A stretch of DNA of 64,000 bases from Achromobacter sp. RTa (GTDB taxonomy: Bacteria; Pseudomonadota; Gammaproteobacteria; Burkholderiales; Burkholderiaceae_B), in the NCBI RefSeq assembly GCF_000757485.1, contig NZ_JPYO01000013.1, positions 124,001 to 188,000 of the forward strand, written 5' to 3'. The first letter of the stretch is position 1; every line of letters starts with the position of its first letter. Of the stretch, positions 55,200 to 64,000 are shown one piece after another. Position numbers and translations under genes: made by a program. The notes under the pieces were generated by a model that was not told the origin of the DNA, ran no database searches, and was given only the letters and a program-made list of their open reading frames with translations.

Positions 55200-56075
55200 A
55201 TGGATACTTACGATCAGCCCCGTTCGCTGGCCTCGCCCATCGACCTGTGCGCCGCGATCGACGCGGCCGTCACAGCGGCCCATGCCGGCGCAGCCATCCT
55301 GCAATCCTACGCGCATCACCGCGCAGATCTCGTGATCGACCGCAAGGCGCGCAACGATCTCGTGTCCCAGGCGGATCGCGAGGCGGAAGCCGCGATCATC
55401 CAGGAACTTCAGGCCCGCACGCCCAAGTTCGGCATCGTTGCCGAGGAAACCGGCGGCAAGGCGCAAGGCGCGGCCACGTGGTACATCGACCCGCTGGACG
55501 GCACCACCAACTTCCTGCACAACATCCCGCACTACGCCGTATCCATCGCGCTGATCGCCCACGCGGGCACTGCCGTCTCGGCCGGCGAAACGCTGACGGA
55601 GGACACTCCCGTGGTGGGCGTGGTCTACGATCCGAGCCGCGAGGAACTCTTCACCGCGGTCCATGGGCTGGGGGCCTGGCTCAATGGCCGGCGCATCCAG
55701 TGTTCGCGCACGCAGACGATCGAAGACGCGGTCCTGGCCACGGGTTTCCCCTTCCGGGACTTCTCCTTCGCCGGGCAATACATGCCCATGCTGCACGACG
55801 CCATCAACCGCGCCCGGGGCGTGCGCCGCATGGGCGCGGCCGCGCTCGACCTAGCCTGGACCGCCTGCGGCCGCTACGATGGCTACTGGGAGATGGGGCT
55901 GGCGCCGTGGGACGTGGCCGCGGGCACGCTGATCCTGCGCGAAGCGGGCGGCGCCTGCTCGGACATGCACCAGCAGGACCCCTGGCCCATCGGCGGGCGC
56001 GTCGTGGCCGGCAACCGCGCCATCGAACGCGCCTTGCACGAGATGATCGCCCCGCACCTCGACAGGAAAGCCTGA
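55200..56075 (+). CDS. Inositol-monophosphatase-family phosphatase
   Basis: 291 residues. Metal-binding motifs are VAEETGG, DPLDGTTNFLHNIPHYAVSIA, and the C-terminal GYWEMGLAPWDVAAGTLILREAGG. The family includes SuhB and CysQ-type phosphatases; the sequence is closest to inositol monophosphatase. ATG at 55200 is chosen from a longer open frame because the conserved domain begins shortly after. It is divergent from mnmC. Confidence 0.9.
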   Translation: MDTYDQPRSLASPIDLCAAIDAAVTAAHAGAAILQSYAHHRADLVIDRKARNDLVSQADREAEAAIIQELQARTPKFGIVAEETGGKAQGAATWYIDPLDGTTNFLHNIPHYAVSIALIAHAGTAVSAGETLTEDTPVVGVVYDPSREELFTAVHGLGAWLNGRRIQCSRTQTIEDAVLATGFPFRDFSFAGQYMPMLHDAINRARGVRRMGAAALDLAWTACGRYDGYWEMGLAPWDVAAGTLILREAGGACSDMHQQDPWPIGGRVVAGNRAIERALHEMIAPHLDRKA

Positions 56076-56085
56076 CCTCCGGCCG

Positions 56086-57783
56086 TTACGCCGCCTTGCC
56101 CGTTCCAGGCGCGGCGGCGTCGGGTCGCAGTTCCCGGCGCAGGATCTTGCCCACGTTGCTCTTGGGCAGCTCGTTGCGGAATTCCACGAAGCGCGGGCGC
56201 TTGTAGCCCGTCAGGCGCTCCCGGCACCAGTCCTGGATCTGCGCCTCGGTCAGGGACGGGTCTTTCTTCACGACGAATACCTTGACCGCCTCGCCGGAAT
56301 GCTCGTCGGGCACGCCGATCGCCGCGCACTCCAGCACGCCCGGATGCTGCGCCACGGCGGCCTCGACTTCGTTCGGATAGACCTTGAAGCCGGACACGGC
56401 GATCATGTCCTTCTTGCGATCGACGATGCGGGTGTAGCCCTGCTCGTCCATGATGCCGATGTCGCCGGTGCGGAAGTAACCGTCCGCCGTCATGGACTGC
56501 CGGGTTTCCTCGGGCTTCTGCCAGTATCCCAGCATGACCTGCGGCCCGCGGATACTCACCTCGCCCCGCTCTCCGAGCGGCACTTCGCGGCCCTCGTCGT
56601 CCAGGATGGCCACATCGGTGGACGGCAGCGGCAAGCCGATGGAACCCGAGTACGCCGTTGCGTTGGTGGGATTCACCGTCGCCACGGGCGAGGTCTCGGA
56701 CAGGCCATAGCCTTCGACCAGCGGCCTGCCAGTGATCTTCAGCCAACGCTCGGCCACCTGACGCTGCACGGCCATGCCGCCGCCCAGGGTGAGCCGCAAC
56801 GCGGAGAAGTCCAGGCGCGCGAAATCATCGTTGTGCGCCAGCGCGTTGAAGAGCGTATTGACGCCGGGAAAAATATTGATGGGTGTCTTGCGCCACGCAT
56901 TGATCAGGGACGGCTGGTCGCGCGGATTGATGATGAGCACGTTGCGCATGCCGGCATACAGGCCATAGAGCCCGCAGACGGTCATGGCGAATACGTGGTA
57001 GAGCGGCAGCGCGCTGATGATGGTGAGCTGCTGGCCCGCGAGATCGTGCACGACGGGCTGCGCCACCGCCTCGGTCTGCAGGACGTTGGCGGTCAGGTTG
57101 CGGTGCGACAGCATGGCGCCCTTGGGCACGCCGGTGGTGCCGCCGGTGTATTGCAGCACCGCCACGTCGTCCATCGAGAGGGCCGGCGGCGTGAACGGCA
57201 GGTTCGCGCCCTCCTGCAGCGCCTTGGGCAGCATGCGGGCACCGTCGATGCGCCAGGCGGGAACGATCTTCTTGATGTACCGGGCGGCCAGGTTGACCAG
57301 CGGCGCCTTCAGGCCGCCGAGCAGGTCTCCGGGCCCGGTCACGACGATGTGCTGGAGCTGCCCGCGGTCCGTCACGCGCTCCAGGGTGTGGGCGAAGTTC
57401 TCCAGGATGACGATGACCGACGCGCCGCTGTCCAGCAATTGCCGCTGCAGCTCCTCGGCCGTGTACAGCGGATTCACGTTGACCACGACGTGGCCCGCGC
57501 GCAGCGTGCCCAGCATGCTGACCAGGTAGGCGGGCACGTTGGGCATCATCAACGCGACCCGCGAGCCCTTGGGCAGGCCCAGGCTTTGCAGCCAGGCGGC
57601 GAATGCCCGGGCATGGGCGTCCAGTTGCGCGTAGGTGATATCGCTGCCCATCGCGGTGCATGCGATGCGCGTGGCGTATTGCTTGCAGGCCCGGTCCAGC
57701 AGATCGGTCAGAGAGGAATATCCCTCGGTCGATATCTCGGCCGGAACGCCTTGCGGGTAATGGGCAAGCCACGGACGCGTCAT
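56086..57783 (-). CDS. fadD: Long-chain fatty-acid-CoA ligase
   Basis: 565 residues. Motif A is YTGGTTGVPKGAMLSHRNL, followed by EGYGLSETSPVA, GEVSIRGPQVMLGYWQKPEETRQ, YFRTGDIG and the catalytic Lys in LPKSNVGKILRRELR. It activates fatty acids as acyl-CoA. ATG 57783 has GGAG nine bases upstream. It is convergent with the phosphatase gene (10 bases) and divergent from the amidohydrolase. Confidence 0.92.
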   Translation of the reverse strand: MTRPWLAHYPQGVPAEISTEGYSSLTDLLDRACKQYATRIACTAMGSDITYAQLDAHARAFAAWLQSLGLPKGSRVALMMPNVPAYLVSMLGTLRAGHVVVNVNPLYTAEELQRQLLDSGASVIVILENFAHTLERVTDRGQLQHIVVTGPGDLLGGLKAPLVNLAARYIKKIVPAWRIDGARMLPKALQEGANLPFTPPALSMDDVAVLQYTGGTTGVPKGAMLSHRNLTANVLQTEAVAQPVVHDLAGQQLTIISALPLYHVFAMTVCGLYGLYAGMRNVLIINPRDQPSLINAWRKTPINIFPGVNTLFNALAHNDDFARLDFSALRLTLGGGMAVQRQVAERWLKITGRPLVEGYGLSETSPVATVNPTNATAYSGSIGLPLPSTDVAILDDEGREVPLGERGEVSIRGPQVMLGYWQKPEETRQSMTADGYFRTGDIGIMDEQGYTRIVDRKKDMIAVSGFKVYPNEVEAAVAQHPGVLECAAIGVPDEHSGEAVKVFVVKKDPSLTEAQIQDWCRERLTGYKRPRFVEFRNELPKSNVGKILRRELRPDAAAPGTGKAA

Positions 57784-57861
57784 GGTATTTGTCTCCATTA
57801 AATTGGTTTTTGATTGATGATACCCTTGTTGCGTTCCCTTATTTCGCCCGAGCGCCTCCCC

Positions 57862-59058
57862 ATGAAACTCCTCGAACCCATCGTCGCCTGGCATCACGAC
57901 ATTTCCAAGATTCGGCGCGACATCCACGCGCATCCCGAACTGGCGTTCGAGGAATTCCGCACGGCCGACGTGGTGGCCGCGAAGCTTGAGGAATGGGGCA
58001 TCGAAATCCACCGCGGACTGGGCGGCACGGGCGTCGTCGGCATCATCCGCGGCAACCAGCCCGGCGACCGCGCCGTGGGCCTGCGCGCCGACATGGACGC
58101 GCTGCCCATGCAAGAGGTCAACACCTTCGCGCACGCCAGCAAGAACGACGGCAAGATGCACGCCTGTGGCCATGACGGCCACACCGCCATGCTGCTGGCC
58201 GCGGCGCGCTACCTGTCGCAGCACCGCGACTACGCCGGCACGGTCTACGTGATCTTCCAGCCCGCCGAGGAAGGCGGCGGCGGCGCCAAGCGCATGATCG
58301 ACGACGGCCTGTTCACGCGCTTCCCCATGGAGGCCGTGTTCGGCATGCACAACTGGCCCGGCATGAAACCCGGCCAATTCGGCCTGACTCCCGGCCCCAT
58401 CATGGCGTCCAGCAACGAGTTTTCCATCGTCGTGAAGGGCAAGGGCACGCACGCCGGCATGCCCAACCTGGGCATCGATCCGGTCATGGCGGCCGTGCAA
58501 TTGGCCCAATCGCTGCAAACCATCATCACGCGCAATCGCAACCCGCTGGACGCGGCCGTGCTCAGCATTACCCAGATCCACGCCGGCAGCGCGGACAACG
58601 TCGTGCCCAACGACGCCGAGTTGCGCGGCACCGTGCGCACGTTCACGCTGGAAGTGCTGGACCTGATCGAACGCCGTATGGAAGAAATCGCGCGGCACAC
58701 CTGCGCGGCCATGGACTGCGAAGTGGAATTCACCTTCCAGCGCAACTATCCGCCCACCATCAACCACCCCGAGGAAGCCGCGTTCTGCGCCGATGTACTG
58801 CGCGACATCGTCGGCGAAGCCAATGTCAACGACCAGGTCCAGCCGACCATGGGCGCGGAGGACTTCGCCTTCATGCTGCAGGAACTGCCGGGCTGCTACG
58901 TCTGGATCGGCAACGGCACGGGCGACCACCGCGACAGCGGCCACGGCCTGGGCCCCTGCACCCTGCACAACGGCAGCTACGATTTCAACGACGAGCTGCT
59001 GCCGCTGGGCGGCACCTACTGGGTCCAGCTGGCGCTCAAGCGCCTGGCTATGGCCTGA
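57862..59058 (+). CDS. M20-family amidohydrolase (hippurate hydrolase-like)
   Basis: 398 residues. Metal-binding motifs are LRADMDALPMQE, MHACGHDGHTAMLLAAARYL, FQPAEEGGGGAKRMIDDGLF and KGTHAGMPNLGIDP. The family removes N-acyl groups from amino acids or cleaves indole-3-acetyl and hippuryl amides; the exact substrate is not readable. No signal peptide. Divergent from fadD. Confidence 0.92.
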   Translation: MKLLEPIVAWHHDISKIRRDIHAHPELAFEEFRTADVVAAKLEEWGIEIHRGLGGTGVVGIIRGNQPGDRAVGLRADMDALPMQEVNTFAHASKNDGKMHACGHDGHTAMLLAAARYLSQHRDYAGTVYVIFQPAEEGGGGAKRMIDDGLFTRFPMEAVFGMHNWPGMKPGQFGLTPGPIMASSNEFSIVVKGKGTHAGMPNLGIDPVMAAVQLAQSLQTIITRNRNPLDAAVLSITQIHAGSADNVVPNDAELRGTVRTFTLEVLDLIERRMEEIARHTCAAMDCEVEFTFQRNYPPTINHPEEAAFCADVLRDIVGEANVNDQVQPTMGAEDFAFMLQELPGCYVWIGNGTGDHRDSGHGLGPCTLHNGSYDFNDELLPLGGTYWVQLALKRLAMA

Positions 59059-59069
59059 TCCGCTAGACG

Positions 59070-59963
59070 CTATACGCCGTCCGGCGCGCCGACCGCCAGG
59101 CACATCGCCAGGAAGCGTTCGGCGGCGCGGGCGGCGGCGTCCGCATGCGGCACCAGGATGCTCAAAGTGCGCGTCAGCGGCCTGGGCAGCAAGCGCAGGG
59201 CCGCCAGCGCCCCGTCCTCGTGCCGCATCGACATGACGGACACGAAGCCCACCCCCAGGCCCGCGCGCACGGCCTGCTTGACCCCCTCCACCCCCGCCAG
59301 CTCCAGCCCCACCGCAGGCGTCAGCCCGGCGTCGGCGAAGGCGCGCTCCACCAGCCGGCGCACCCCCGAGCCGGGTTCACGCATGACCAGGGCCGATGCG
59401 GCCAGGTCGCGCAGCGTCACCGCCCCCTTGCTTGCCAGGGCGTGGTCCGCCCGCACGATCGCCACCACCTCGTCCTGCCTCCAGGCGTGCACCGCCGTGT
59501 CCGCCGGCAGGCCCGCAGGCACGTCCCCCTCGATGAACGCCAGGTCCAGGGCCGGCAGGCGCTCGACGATCTCGCGCGTGTTGCCGTCGGAAAGGTGCAG
59601 GCTGACCGCGGGAAAGGCATGGCGAAAATCCGCCACCAGGCTGGGCAATAGATAGCTGGCGGGCGTGGTGCTGGCCCCCAGGCGCAGGGCCCCCGTCTCC
59701 AGGCCGCGCCAGGATTCCCGCACGGCCTGGGCCTGCCGGTACACCTGGCGCAGTTGCCGGGCCTGCTCGGCCAGGCGCTCGCCGGCCTCGGTCAGTGCAA
59801 TTCCATGCCCGCTGCGCCGGTACAGAGGCTCGCCGAACCATTCCTGCAGCATCCGCAACTGGCCGGATACCGCGGGCTGGGACAAATTCAATGTCTGGGC
59901 GGCGCGGCTGATATTGCCGGTATCGGCCACGCAGGCGAAGGTAAGCAACTGGTCCGGTGTCAT
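59070..59963 (-). CDS. LysR family regulator (CysB/YeiE-like context)
   Basis: 297 residues. The N-terminal helix-turn-helix (LLTFACVADTGNISRAAQTLNLSQPAVSGQLRMLQEWFGEPLYRR) and effector domain are typical. It is divergent from the YeiH-type exporter gene, the arrangement seen for YeiE/YeiH pairs. ATG 59963 is preferred to an upstream TTG. Confidence 0.92.
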   Translation of the reverse strand: MTPDQLLTFACVADTGNISRAAQTLNLSQPAVSGQLRMLQEWFGEPLYRRSGHGIALTEAGERLAEQARQLRQVYRQAQAVRESWRGLETGALRLGASTTPASYLLPSLVADFRHAFPAVSLHLSDGNTREIVERLPALDLAFIEGDVPAGLPADTAVHAWRQDEVVAIVRADHALASKGAVTLRDLAASALVMREPGSGVRRLVERAFADAGLTPAVGLELAGVEGVKQAVRAGLGVGFVSVMSMRHEDGALAALRLLPRPLTRTLSILVPHADAAARAAERFLAMCLAVGAPDGV

Positions 59964-59973
59964 GTCGCACAAT

Positions 59974-59990
59974 TATCAGAATTACCGATA
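59974..59990. promoter_or_regulatory. TATC-N9-GATA dyad in the LysR/YeiH-type promoter
   Basis: TATC (59974-59977) and GATA (59987-59990) form a short dyad in the AT-rich gap between the divergent genes, consistent with a LysR box (T-N11-A type). ATAT repeats follow. Low evidence. Confidence 0.35.
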
Positions 59991-60076
59991 TTACATATCC
60001 GAAATAAAAATTTTTCAAATAACAGGGCGGAAATTAATATTTCGTCTAGTTATTTAGATATGCCCCAAGGCCAACC

Positions 60077-61162
60077 ATGAGCAATTCGTCCAGCACCGCC
60101 GTCCCCCTGCCCACCACACCGGCCGCGCCCGCCGCGACGCCGGCGGCCACGCCCTGGCGGGACAAGCTCAACGGGATCCTGTTCGTCGGGCTGATGGCCG
60201 GCGCCGTGATGCAGCTCGCCGACCTGCCCGCCATCAAGCAACTGGGTTTTTCGCCGCTGGTCGTGGGCATCGTCTGCGGCATGCTTTACGGCAACTTCCT
60301 GCGCGGCACCATGCCCGCCGATTGGGGCGTGGGCGTGAATTTCACCGCGAGGCGCCTGCTGCGCATCGCGGTGGCCTTCTACGGCCTGAATATCAGCATC
60401 CAGCAGATCGCCGCCGTGGGCCTGCCGGGGCTGGCCGTCTCGGTGGCCGTGGTGGTGGGCACCCTGCTGATCGGCACCGTGGTGGGCCAGCGCCTGCTGG
60501 GCCTGGACCGCGACACCGCCATGCTTACCGCGGCAGGCAGCGCCATCTGCGGCGCCGCCGCCGTCCTGGCGTTCGAACCGACCCTGCGCGCCGCCCCGCA
60601 CAAGAGCGCCGTGGCAGTCGCGACCGTCGTGCTGTTCGGCACGCTCTCCATGTTCCTGTACCCGGTGTTCTACCACGCAGGCTGGCTGAACTTCGACACG
60701 CAGGCGCTGGGCATCTACATCGGCGGCACGATCCACGAAGTGGCCCAGGTCGTCGGCGCCGCCAGCAACATCGACCCCGCCACCACGGAAGTCGCCACCA
60801 TCGTGAAGATGACCCGCGTCGCCCTGCTGGTCCCGGTCCTGCTGGTGCTGGGCATGTACCTGCGCAGCGCGGCCTCCCATGCCGGCGGGCAGTCCAAGGG
60901 CGCCAAGCTGCCCATCCCCTGGTTCGCGGTGGGCTTCCTGGCGCTGGCCATCGTCAATTCGCTGGACATCATTCCCGCCGACGTCGTGGCCGCCATCCGC
61001 CGCCTGGACGTCTTCGCGCTGACCATGGCCATGACGGCGCTGGGCATCGAAACCCGTTTCGCCCAGATCAGGAAGGCCGGCCCCCGCGTGATGGCGCTGG
61101 GCCTGATCCTCTACGGCTGGCTGTTGGTTGGCGGCTACGCCATCGTCAAGTTGGCCTACTGA
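60077..61162 (+). CDS. YeiH/UPF0324-family membrane protein (putative sulfate exporter)
   Basis: 361 residues with ~10 membrane helices. Conserved segments are ARRLLRIAVAFYGLNISIQQI, AAGSAICGAAAVLAFEPTLRA, IGGTIHEVAQVVGAAS and TMAMTALGIETRFAQIRKAG. The family is annotated as a putative sulfate exporter but its substrate is not settled. AAGG precedes the ATG. It is adjacent to and divergent from a LysR gene. Confidence 0.92.
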   Translation: MSNSSSTAVPLPTTPAAPAATPAATPWRDKLNGILFVGLMAGAVMQLADLPAIKQLGFSPLVVGIVCGMLYGNFLRGTMPADWGVGVNFTARRLLRIAVAFYGLNISIQQIAAVGLPGLAVSVAVVVGTLLIGTVVGQRLLGLDRDTAMLTAAGSAICGAAAVLAFEPTLRAAPHKSAVAVATVVLFGTLSMFLYPVFYHAGWLNFDTQALGIYIGGTIHEVAQVVGAASNIDPATTEVATIVKMTRVALLVPVLLVLGMYLRSAASHAGGQSKGAKLPIPWFAVGFLALAIVNSLDIIPADVVAAIRRLDVFALTMAMTALGIETRFAQIRKAGPRVMALGLILYGWLLVGGYAIVKLAY

Positions 61163-61266
61163 TTCCCCGCCCGTCGCGGCAAAGCGCCGCGGCGGGCCTT
61201 CCGCCCACGCGGCTGTCTCGTTTTTCCTGCATAATCGGCTGGTTCTCTAGCAGTGGAGTCAGCCGC

Positions 61267-61677
61267 ATGACCTCCAGCAACAAAACCCCTTTCACGACTT
61301 TGCCCGCCGACCGCGACGCGGTATTGCGCGTCATGCCGATGCCGGCGGATGCCAATATCCACGGGGACGTTTTCGGCGGCTGGATCATGTCCCAAGTGGA
61401 TATCGCCGGCTCGATTCCCGCCGCGCGCCGCGCCGCCGGGCGCGTGGCCACCGTCGCGGTCAACGCCTTCCAGTTCAAGCAGCCCGTGTTCGTGGGCGAC
61501 CTGCTCAGTTTCTACGCATCCATCGTCAGAACCGGCACGACTTCCATCACCGTGTCGGTCGAGGTCTACGCGGAACGCCAGCGCCTGGACGCCGAGATCG
61601 TCAAGGTGACCGAAGCCACGCTGACCTACGTCGCCACCGACGAAGCGCGGCGCGGCCGCCCCCTCCCTACCCTTTGA
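61267..61677 (+). CDS. yciA: Acyl-CoA thioesterase (YciA family)
   Basis: 136 residues with a single hot-dog domain: MPMPADANIHGDVFGGWIMSQVDIAGSIPAARRAAGRVATVAVNAFQFKQPVFVGDLLSFYA contains the catalytic Asn/Asp region of YciA. It hydrolyses acyl-CoA. It is followed after 10 bases by mgtE. Confidence 0.93.
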   Translation: MTSSNKTPFTTLPADRDAVLRVMPMPADANIHGDVFGGWIMSQVDIAGSIPAARRAAGRVATVAVNAFQFKQPVFVGDLLSFYASIVRTGTTSITVSVEVYAERQRLDAEIVKVTEATLTYVATDEARRGRPLPTL

Positions 61678-61687
61678 GCCGTAACGC

Positions 61688-63160
61688 ATGACGCAGTCCG
61701 CCGCCGCGCAGAAACCGCCCGCGACGCCCCGCCGCCTAGACCCGGAAGACGCCCAGCACGCCTTGGCGGAGGTGCAGGAACGTCTGCGCCGCCAGCAGCT
61801 CGTCGCCGATCTCGTGCATCGCCAGGAAGAAGGCGACTCGAAGGCCTCGCTGGTCGAAGACCTGGTGCACCGCCAGCACGAAGCCGAACTCAAGACCCTG
61901 CTGGACGGCCTGCATCCCGCCGACATCGCCTTCATCCTGGAGTCGCTGCCCAAGGACGAGCGGCAGGCCATCTGGGCCCTGGTCAGCCCCGAGCATGACG
62001 CGGACGTCCTGCTGGAGGTCGAGGACTGGGTGCGGGAATCGCTCATCGAAGCGATGGACCGCCAGGACCTGGTGGCCGCCACCGGCAACATGGACGCCGA
62101 CGAGCTGGCCGACCTGGCTCCCGACCTGCCGCCCGACGTGGTGGCGGAGGTCCAGAAGGGCCTGACCGAAGAAGAGCGCGCGCAGCTGCTGGAAGCCATG
62201 GGCTATCCGGAAGACAGCGTGGGCGCCATCATGGACTTCGAGATGGTCCGCGTGCGCGAGGACGTGACCCTGGAAGTGGTGCTGCGCTATCTGCGCCGCC
62301 TGCACGAACTGCCCGACCACACCGACCAGATCTTCGTAGTAGACCGCCAGGACAGGCTGCAAGGCATCCTGCCCCTGTCGCGCCTGCTGGTCAGCGAACC
62401 CGAAACCGAGGTTCGCGCGGTCATGAATTCCGACTTCCTGGCGCTGAACCCGCTGGACTCCGACGCCGACGCCGCCGGCGCCTTCGAGCGCTACGACCTG
62501 GTGTCCGCCCCCGTGATGGACGACCAGGGCCGGCTCATCGGCCGCGTCACCATCGCGGACGTGGTGGACGTGATGCGCGAAGACTCCCAGGAACAGGCGC
62601 TGTCGCGCGCCGGCCTGCAGGAAGAAGACATCTTCGCGCCGGTCGCCACCGCGCTGCGCAACCGGGCTCCCTGGCTGCTCTTCAACCTCTGTACGGCGGC
62701 CACGGCGTCCTTCGTGGCCTCACAGTTCGAAGGCACGGTCAGCCAGATCGTCATCCTGGCATTCCTGATGTCCATCGTGGCGGGCATCGGCGGCAACTCC
62801 GGCAACCAGACCATGACGCTGATCATCCGGGCGCTGGCCATGGGCCGCATCACCGGACGCAACCTCTGGCAGCTGGTCAAGCGCGAACTCTTCGTGACCC
62901 TCATGGTGGGGCTGTGCGGCAGTTTGGTGGCCGCGCTGTTCGCCTGGGTGATTTCGCATTCGGTGTCCATTGCGCTGGTGATGATGGCCGCCATGGTCTG
63001 CAACATGCTCGTGGGCGCCTCGGTGGGCGTGCTGGTGCCGATGGTGCGCGCGCGTTTCGGCAAGGATCCCGCAATGGGTTCCTCGGTGCTGCTCACGTTC
63101 GCCACGGATTCGCTGGGATTCTTCATCTTCCTGGGCTTGGCGACGATCTTCCTGCTGTAG
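61688..63160 (+). CDS. mgtE: Magnesium transporter MgtE
   Basis: 490 residues. The N-domain (LLDGLHPADIAFILESLPKDERQAIW) is followed by two CBS domains (~200-320) that sense Mg2+. The C-terminal membrane domain has five helices and contains GNSGNQTMTLIIRALAMGRI and PMVRARFGKDPAMGSSVLLTFATDSLGFFIFLGLATIFL, the ion pathway. No riboswitch precedes it; only 10 bases separate it from yciA. Confidence 0.95.
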   Translation: MTQSAAAQKPPATPRRLDPEDAQHALAEVQERLRRQQLVADLVHRQEEGDSKASLVEDLVHRQHEAELKTLLDGLHPADIAFILESLPKDERQAIWALVSPEHDADVLLEVEDWVRESLIEAMDRQDLVAATGNMDADELADLAPDLPPDVVAEVQKGLTEEERAQLLEAMGYPEDSVGAIMDFEMVRVREDVTLEVVLRYLRRLHELPDHTDQIFVVDRQDRLQGILPLSRLLVSEPETEVRAVMNSDFLALNPLDSDADAAGAFERYDLVSAPVMDDQGRLIGRVTIADVVDVMREDSQEQALSRAGLQEEDIFAPVATALRNRAPWLLFNLCTAATASFVASQFEGTVSQIVILAFLMSIVAGIGGNSGNQTMTLIIRALAMGRITGRNLWQLVKRELFVTLMVGLCGSLVAALFAWVISHSVSIALVMMAAMVCNMLVGASVGVLVPMVRARFGKDPAMGSSVLLTFATDSLGFFIFLGLATIFLL

Positions 63161-63297
63161 CCCTTCCGCAACAGATGCCGGCGCGTTTGTCCTGTTCCCC
63201 CAGAGGGATGCGCCGCTTGACAGCTGGCTGACAGGGACGAAGGCGACTGTTCCATTACAGTAATGGAATTGTCATCTTCATCCCTTCCGTGCCCGCA

Positions 63298-63855
63298 ATG
63301 ACCGCCAGACTCCGGGCAGCGATCCTGTGCCTGCTGCTCTTCTTCCCCTTCGCCCCCGCCGTCCAAGCCTGTGAAAGCATGCCCTCGTGGGCGCAATCGG
63401 CCTGCAAGCGCCTGGACCAGATCTGGACCGAGGGCGGCAACGATCTCTACCTGACCGGCTATTCGTGGCACAACCGGGCCACCTACAGCAAAGAGAAGAT
63501 CGACAGCTTCAACGAACTGGCCTGGGGCGGCGGCTACGGCCGCAGCATCTACGACGAAGACGGCGACTGGCAAGGCCTGTACGCCATGGCCTTCCTGGAT
63601 TCGCACAGCAAGATCGAGCCCATTGCCGGCTACGGCTTCCTGAAGATCGGCCAGGTCAGCGAGAACTTCCGCCTGGGCGCGGGCTACACCATCTTCCTGA
63701 CGGCGCGCCACGACATCATGAGCTACGTGCCCTTTCCCGGCATCCTGCCGCTGGTGAGCGCGGGCTACAAGGACGCTATGCTCTACGCGACCTACATCCC
63801 TGGCTCCAGCGGCGCGGGCAACGTGCTGTTCATGTTCGGCCGCTGGCAGTTCTGA
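63298..63855 (+). CDS. pagP: Lipid A palmitoyltransferase
   Basis: 185 residues. A signal peptide (residues ~1-24, ending near VQA-C) is followed by the PagP beta-barrel: LTGYSWHNR holds the catalytic His, and GGGYGRSIYDEDGDWQGLYAMAFLDSHSKIEPIAGYGF the catalytic Asp/Ser region. It transfers palmitate to lipid A in the outer membrane. ATG 63298 is preferred to a GTG nine bases upstream. Confidence 0.95.
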   Translation: MTARLRAAILCLLLFFPFAPAVQACESMPSWAQSACKRLDQIWTEGGNDLYLTGYSWHNRATYSKEKIDSFNELAWGGGYGRSIYDEDGDWQGLYAMAFLDSHSKIEPIAGYGFLKIGQVSENFRLGAGYTIFLTARHDIMSYVPFPGILPLVSAGYKDAMLYATYIPGSSGAGNVLFMFGRWQF

Positions 63856-63860
63856 GCGGC

Positions 63861-63890
63861 CTGGGCCTGGCCTCAGCAGGCCAGGCCCAG
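63861..63890. terminator. 13-bp inverted repeat between pagP and chaC-like gene
   Basis: CTGGGCCTGGCCT (63861-63873) and AGGCCAGGCCCAG (63878-63890) are perfect arms with a 4-base loop. It overlaps the last codons of the minus-strand gene. A strong hairpin without T-run, a possible bidirectional stop. Confidence 0.5.
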
Positions 63891-64000
63891 CCTGCGGACG
63901 AGGTCGCCCAGGCGCCAATCGTCGATACCGTGCGCGCGCAGCGCCCGCGCCGTTTCCACCACGTAATCCAGGCAAGGCCCCGATTGCCCCACGGCATTGC
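63873..64000 (-). CDS. C-terminal end of a ChaC-type gamma-glutamylcyclotransferase (cut by window end)
   Basis: Only the last 41 residues are visible: the end of a domain reading GPCLDYVVETARALRAHGIDDWRLGDLVRRLGLAC, which matches the C-terminal pattern of ChaC proteins (G-P/S-x-x-Y-L-x-x-T...GI-x-D-x-x-L). ChaC acts on glutathione. The start lies outside the window, so the assignment rests on this tail only. Confidence 0.55.
   Translation of the reverse strand, partial: NAVGQSGPCLDYVVETARALRAHGIDDWRLGDLVRRLGLAC

Overview
The window is high-GC, gene-dense chromosomal DNA. Gene content points to an Alcaligenaceae-type betaproteobacterium (Bordetella/Achromobacter-like): a filamentous-haemagglutinin-type TpsA/TpsB pair, PagP, a metNIQ importer, several LysR and GntR regulators with catabolic operons, a TRAP transporter operon, and a second Fur-like regulator. 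I see about 56 protein genes, two of them cut by the window edges, and two tRNA-Lys genes. There is no insertion sequence, phage module, CRISPR array or replication origin. The genus is an inference from style and content.

Layout. 1-542 is the end of a coiled-coil protein. 663-2961 is a flavin monooxygenase / small protein / MarR operon preceded by two copies of a likely MarR operator. 2966-6594 holds PhhB, an OmpA-type lipoprotein, a HAD hydrolase, and a lipoprotein + degenerate FKBP pair. 6641-17004 is a large catabolic locus: a minus-strand run of kinase, PLP phospho-lyase, dipeptide-type ABC importer, HDAC-family deacetylase and SDR, controlled by a divergent GntR with clear operator copies. 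A tRNA-Lys(CUU), an SDR/TetR pair, a diguanylate cyclase, AsmA, an LTA-synthase-like enzyme, Tag, a YkgJ-type protein, an AraC regulator and a Fur-like operon follow (17246-28325).

28373-38954 is a two-partner secretion locus (TpsB, 1910-residue TpsA with eight YDG/YNG repeats) next to a 7TM histidine kinase and a divergent response regulator. 38997-47610 contains a YcaC-like hydrolase/LysR pair and a minus-strand sugar-acid operon (lambda-crystallin-type dehydrogenase, TRAP DctQ-DctM-DctP, uronate dehydrogenase, SMP-30 lactonase) with a divergent LysR. A tRNA-Lys(UUU) and metNIQ follow. Upstream of metN is a strongly structured RNA-like element with mutually exclusive hairpins. Next come a GH31 protein with altered catalytic motifs, mnmC, an inositol-phosphatase, fadD, an M20 amidohydrolase, a LysR/YeiH pair, yciA, mgtE, pagP and the end of a ChaC-like gene.

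The most interesting parts are the kinase/phospho-lyase/importer locus, which looks like uptake and breakdown of a hydroxylated amine such as hydroxylysine; the structured element before metN; the uronate-type TRAP operon; and the catalytically altered FKBP and GH31 proteins. All functions are assigned by reading motifs in the sequence; no database search was run.
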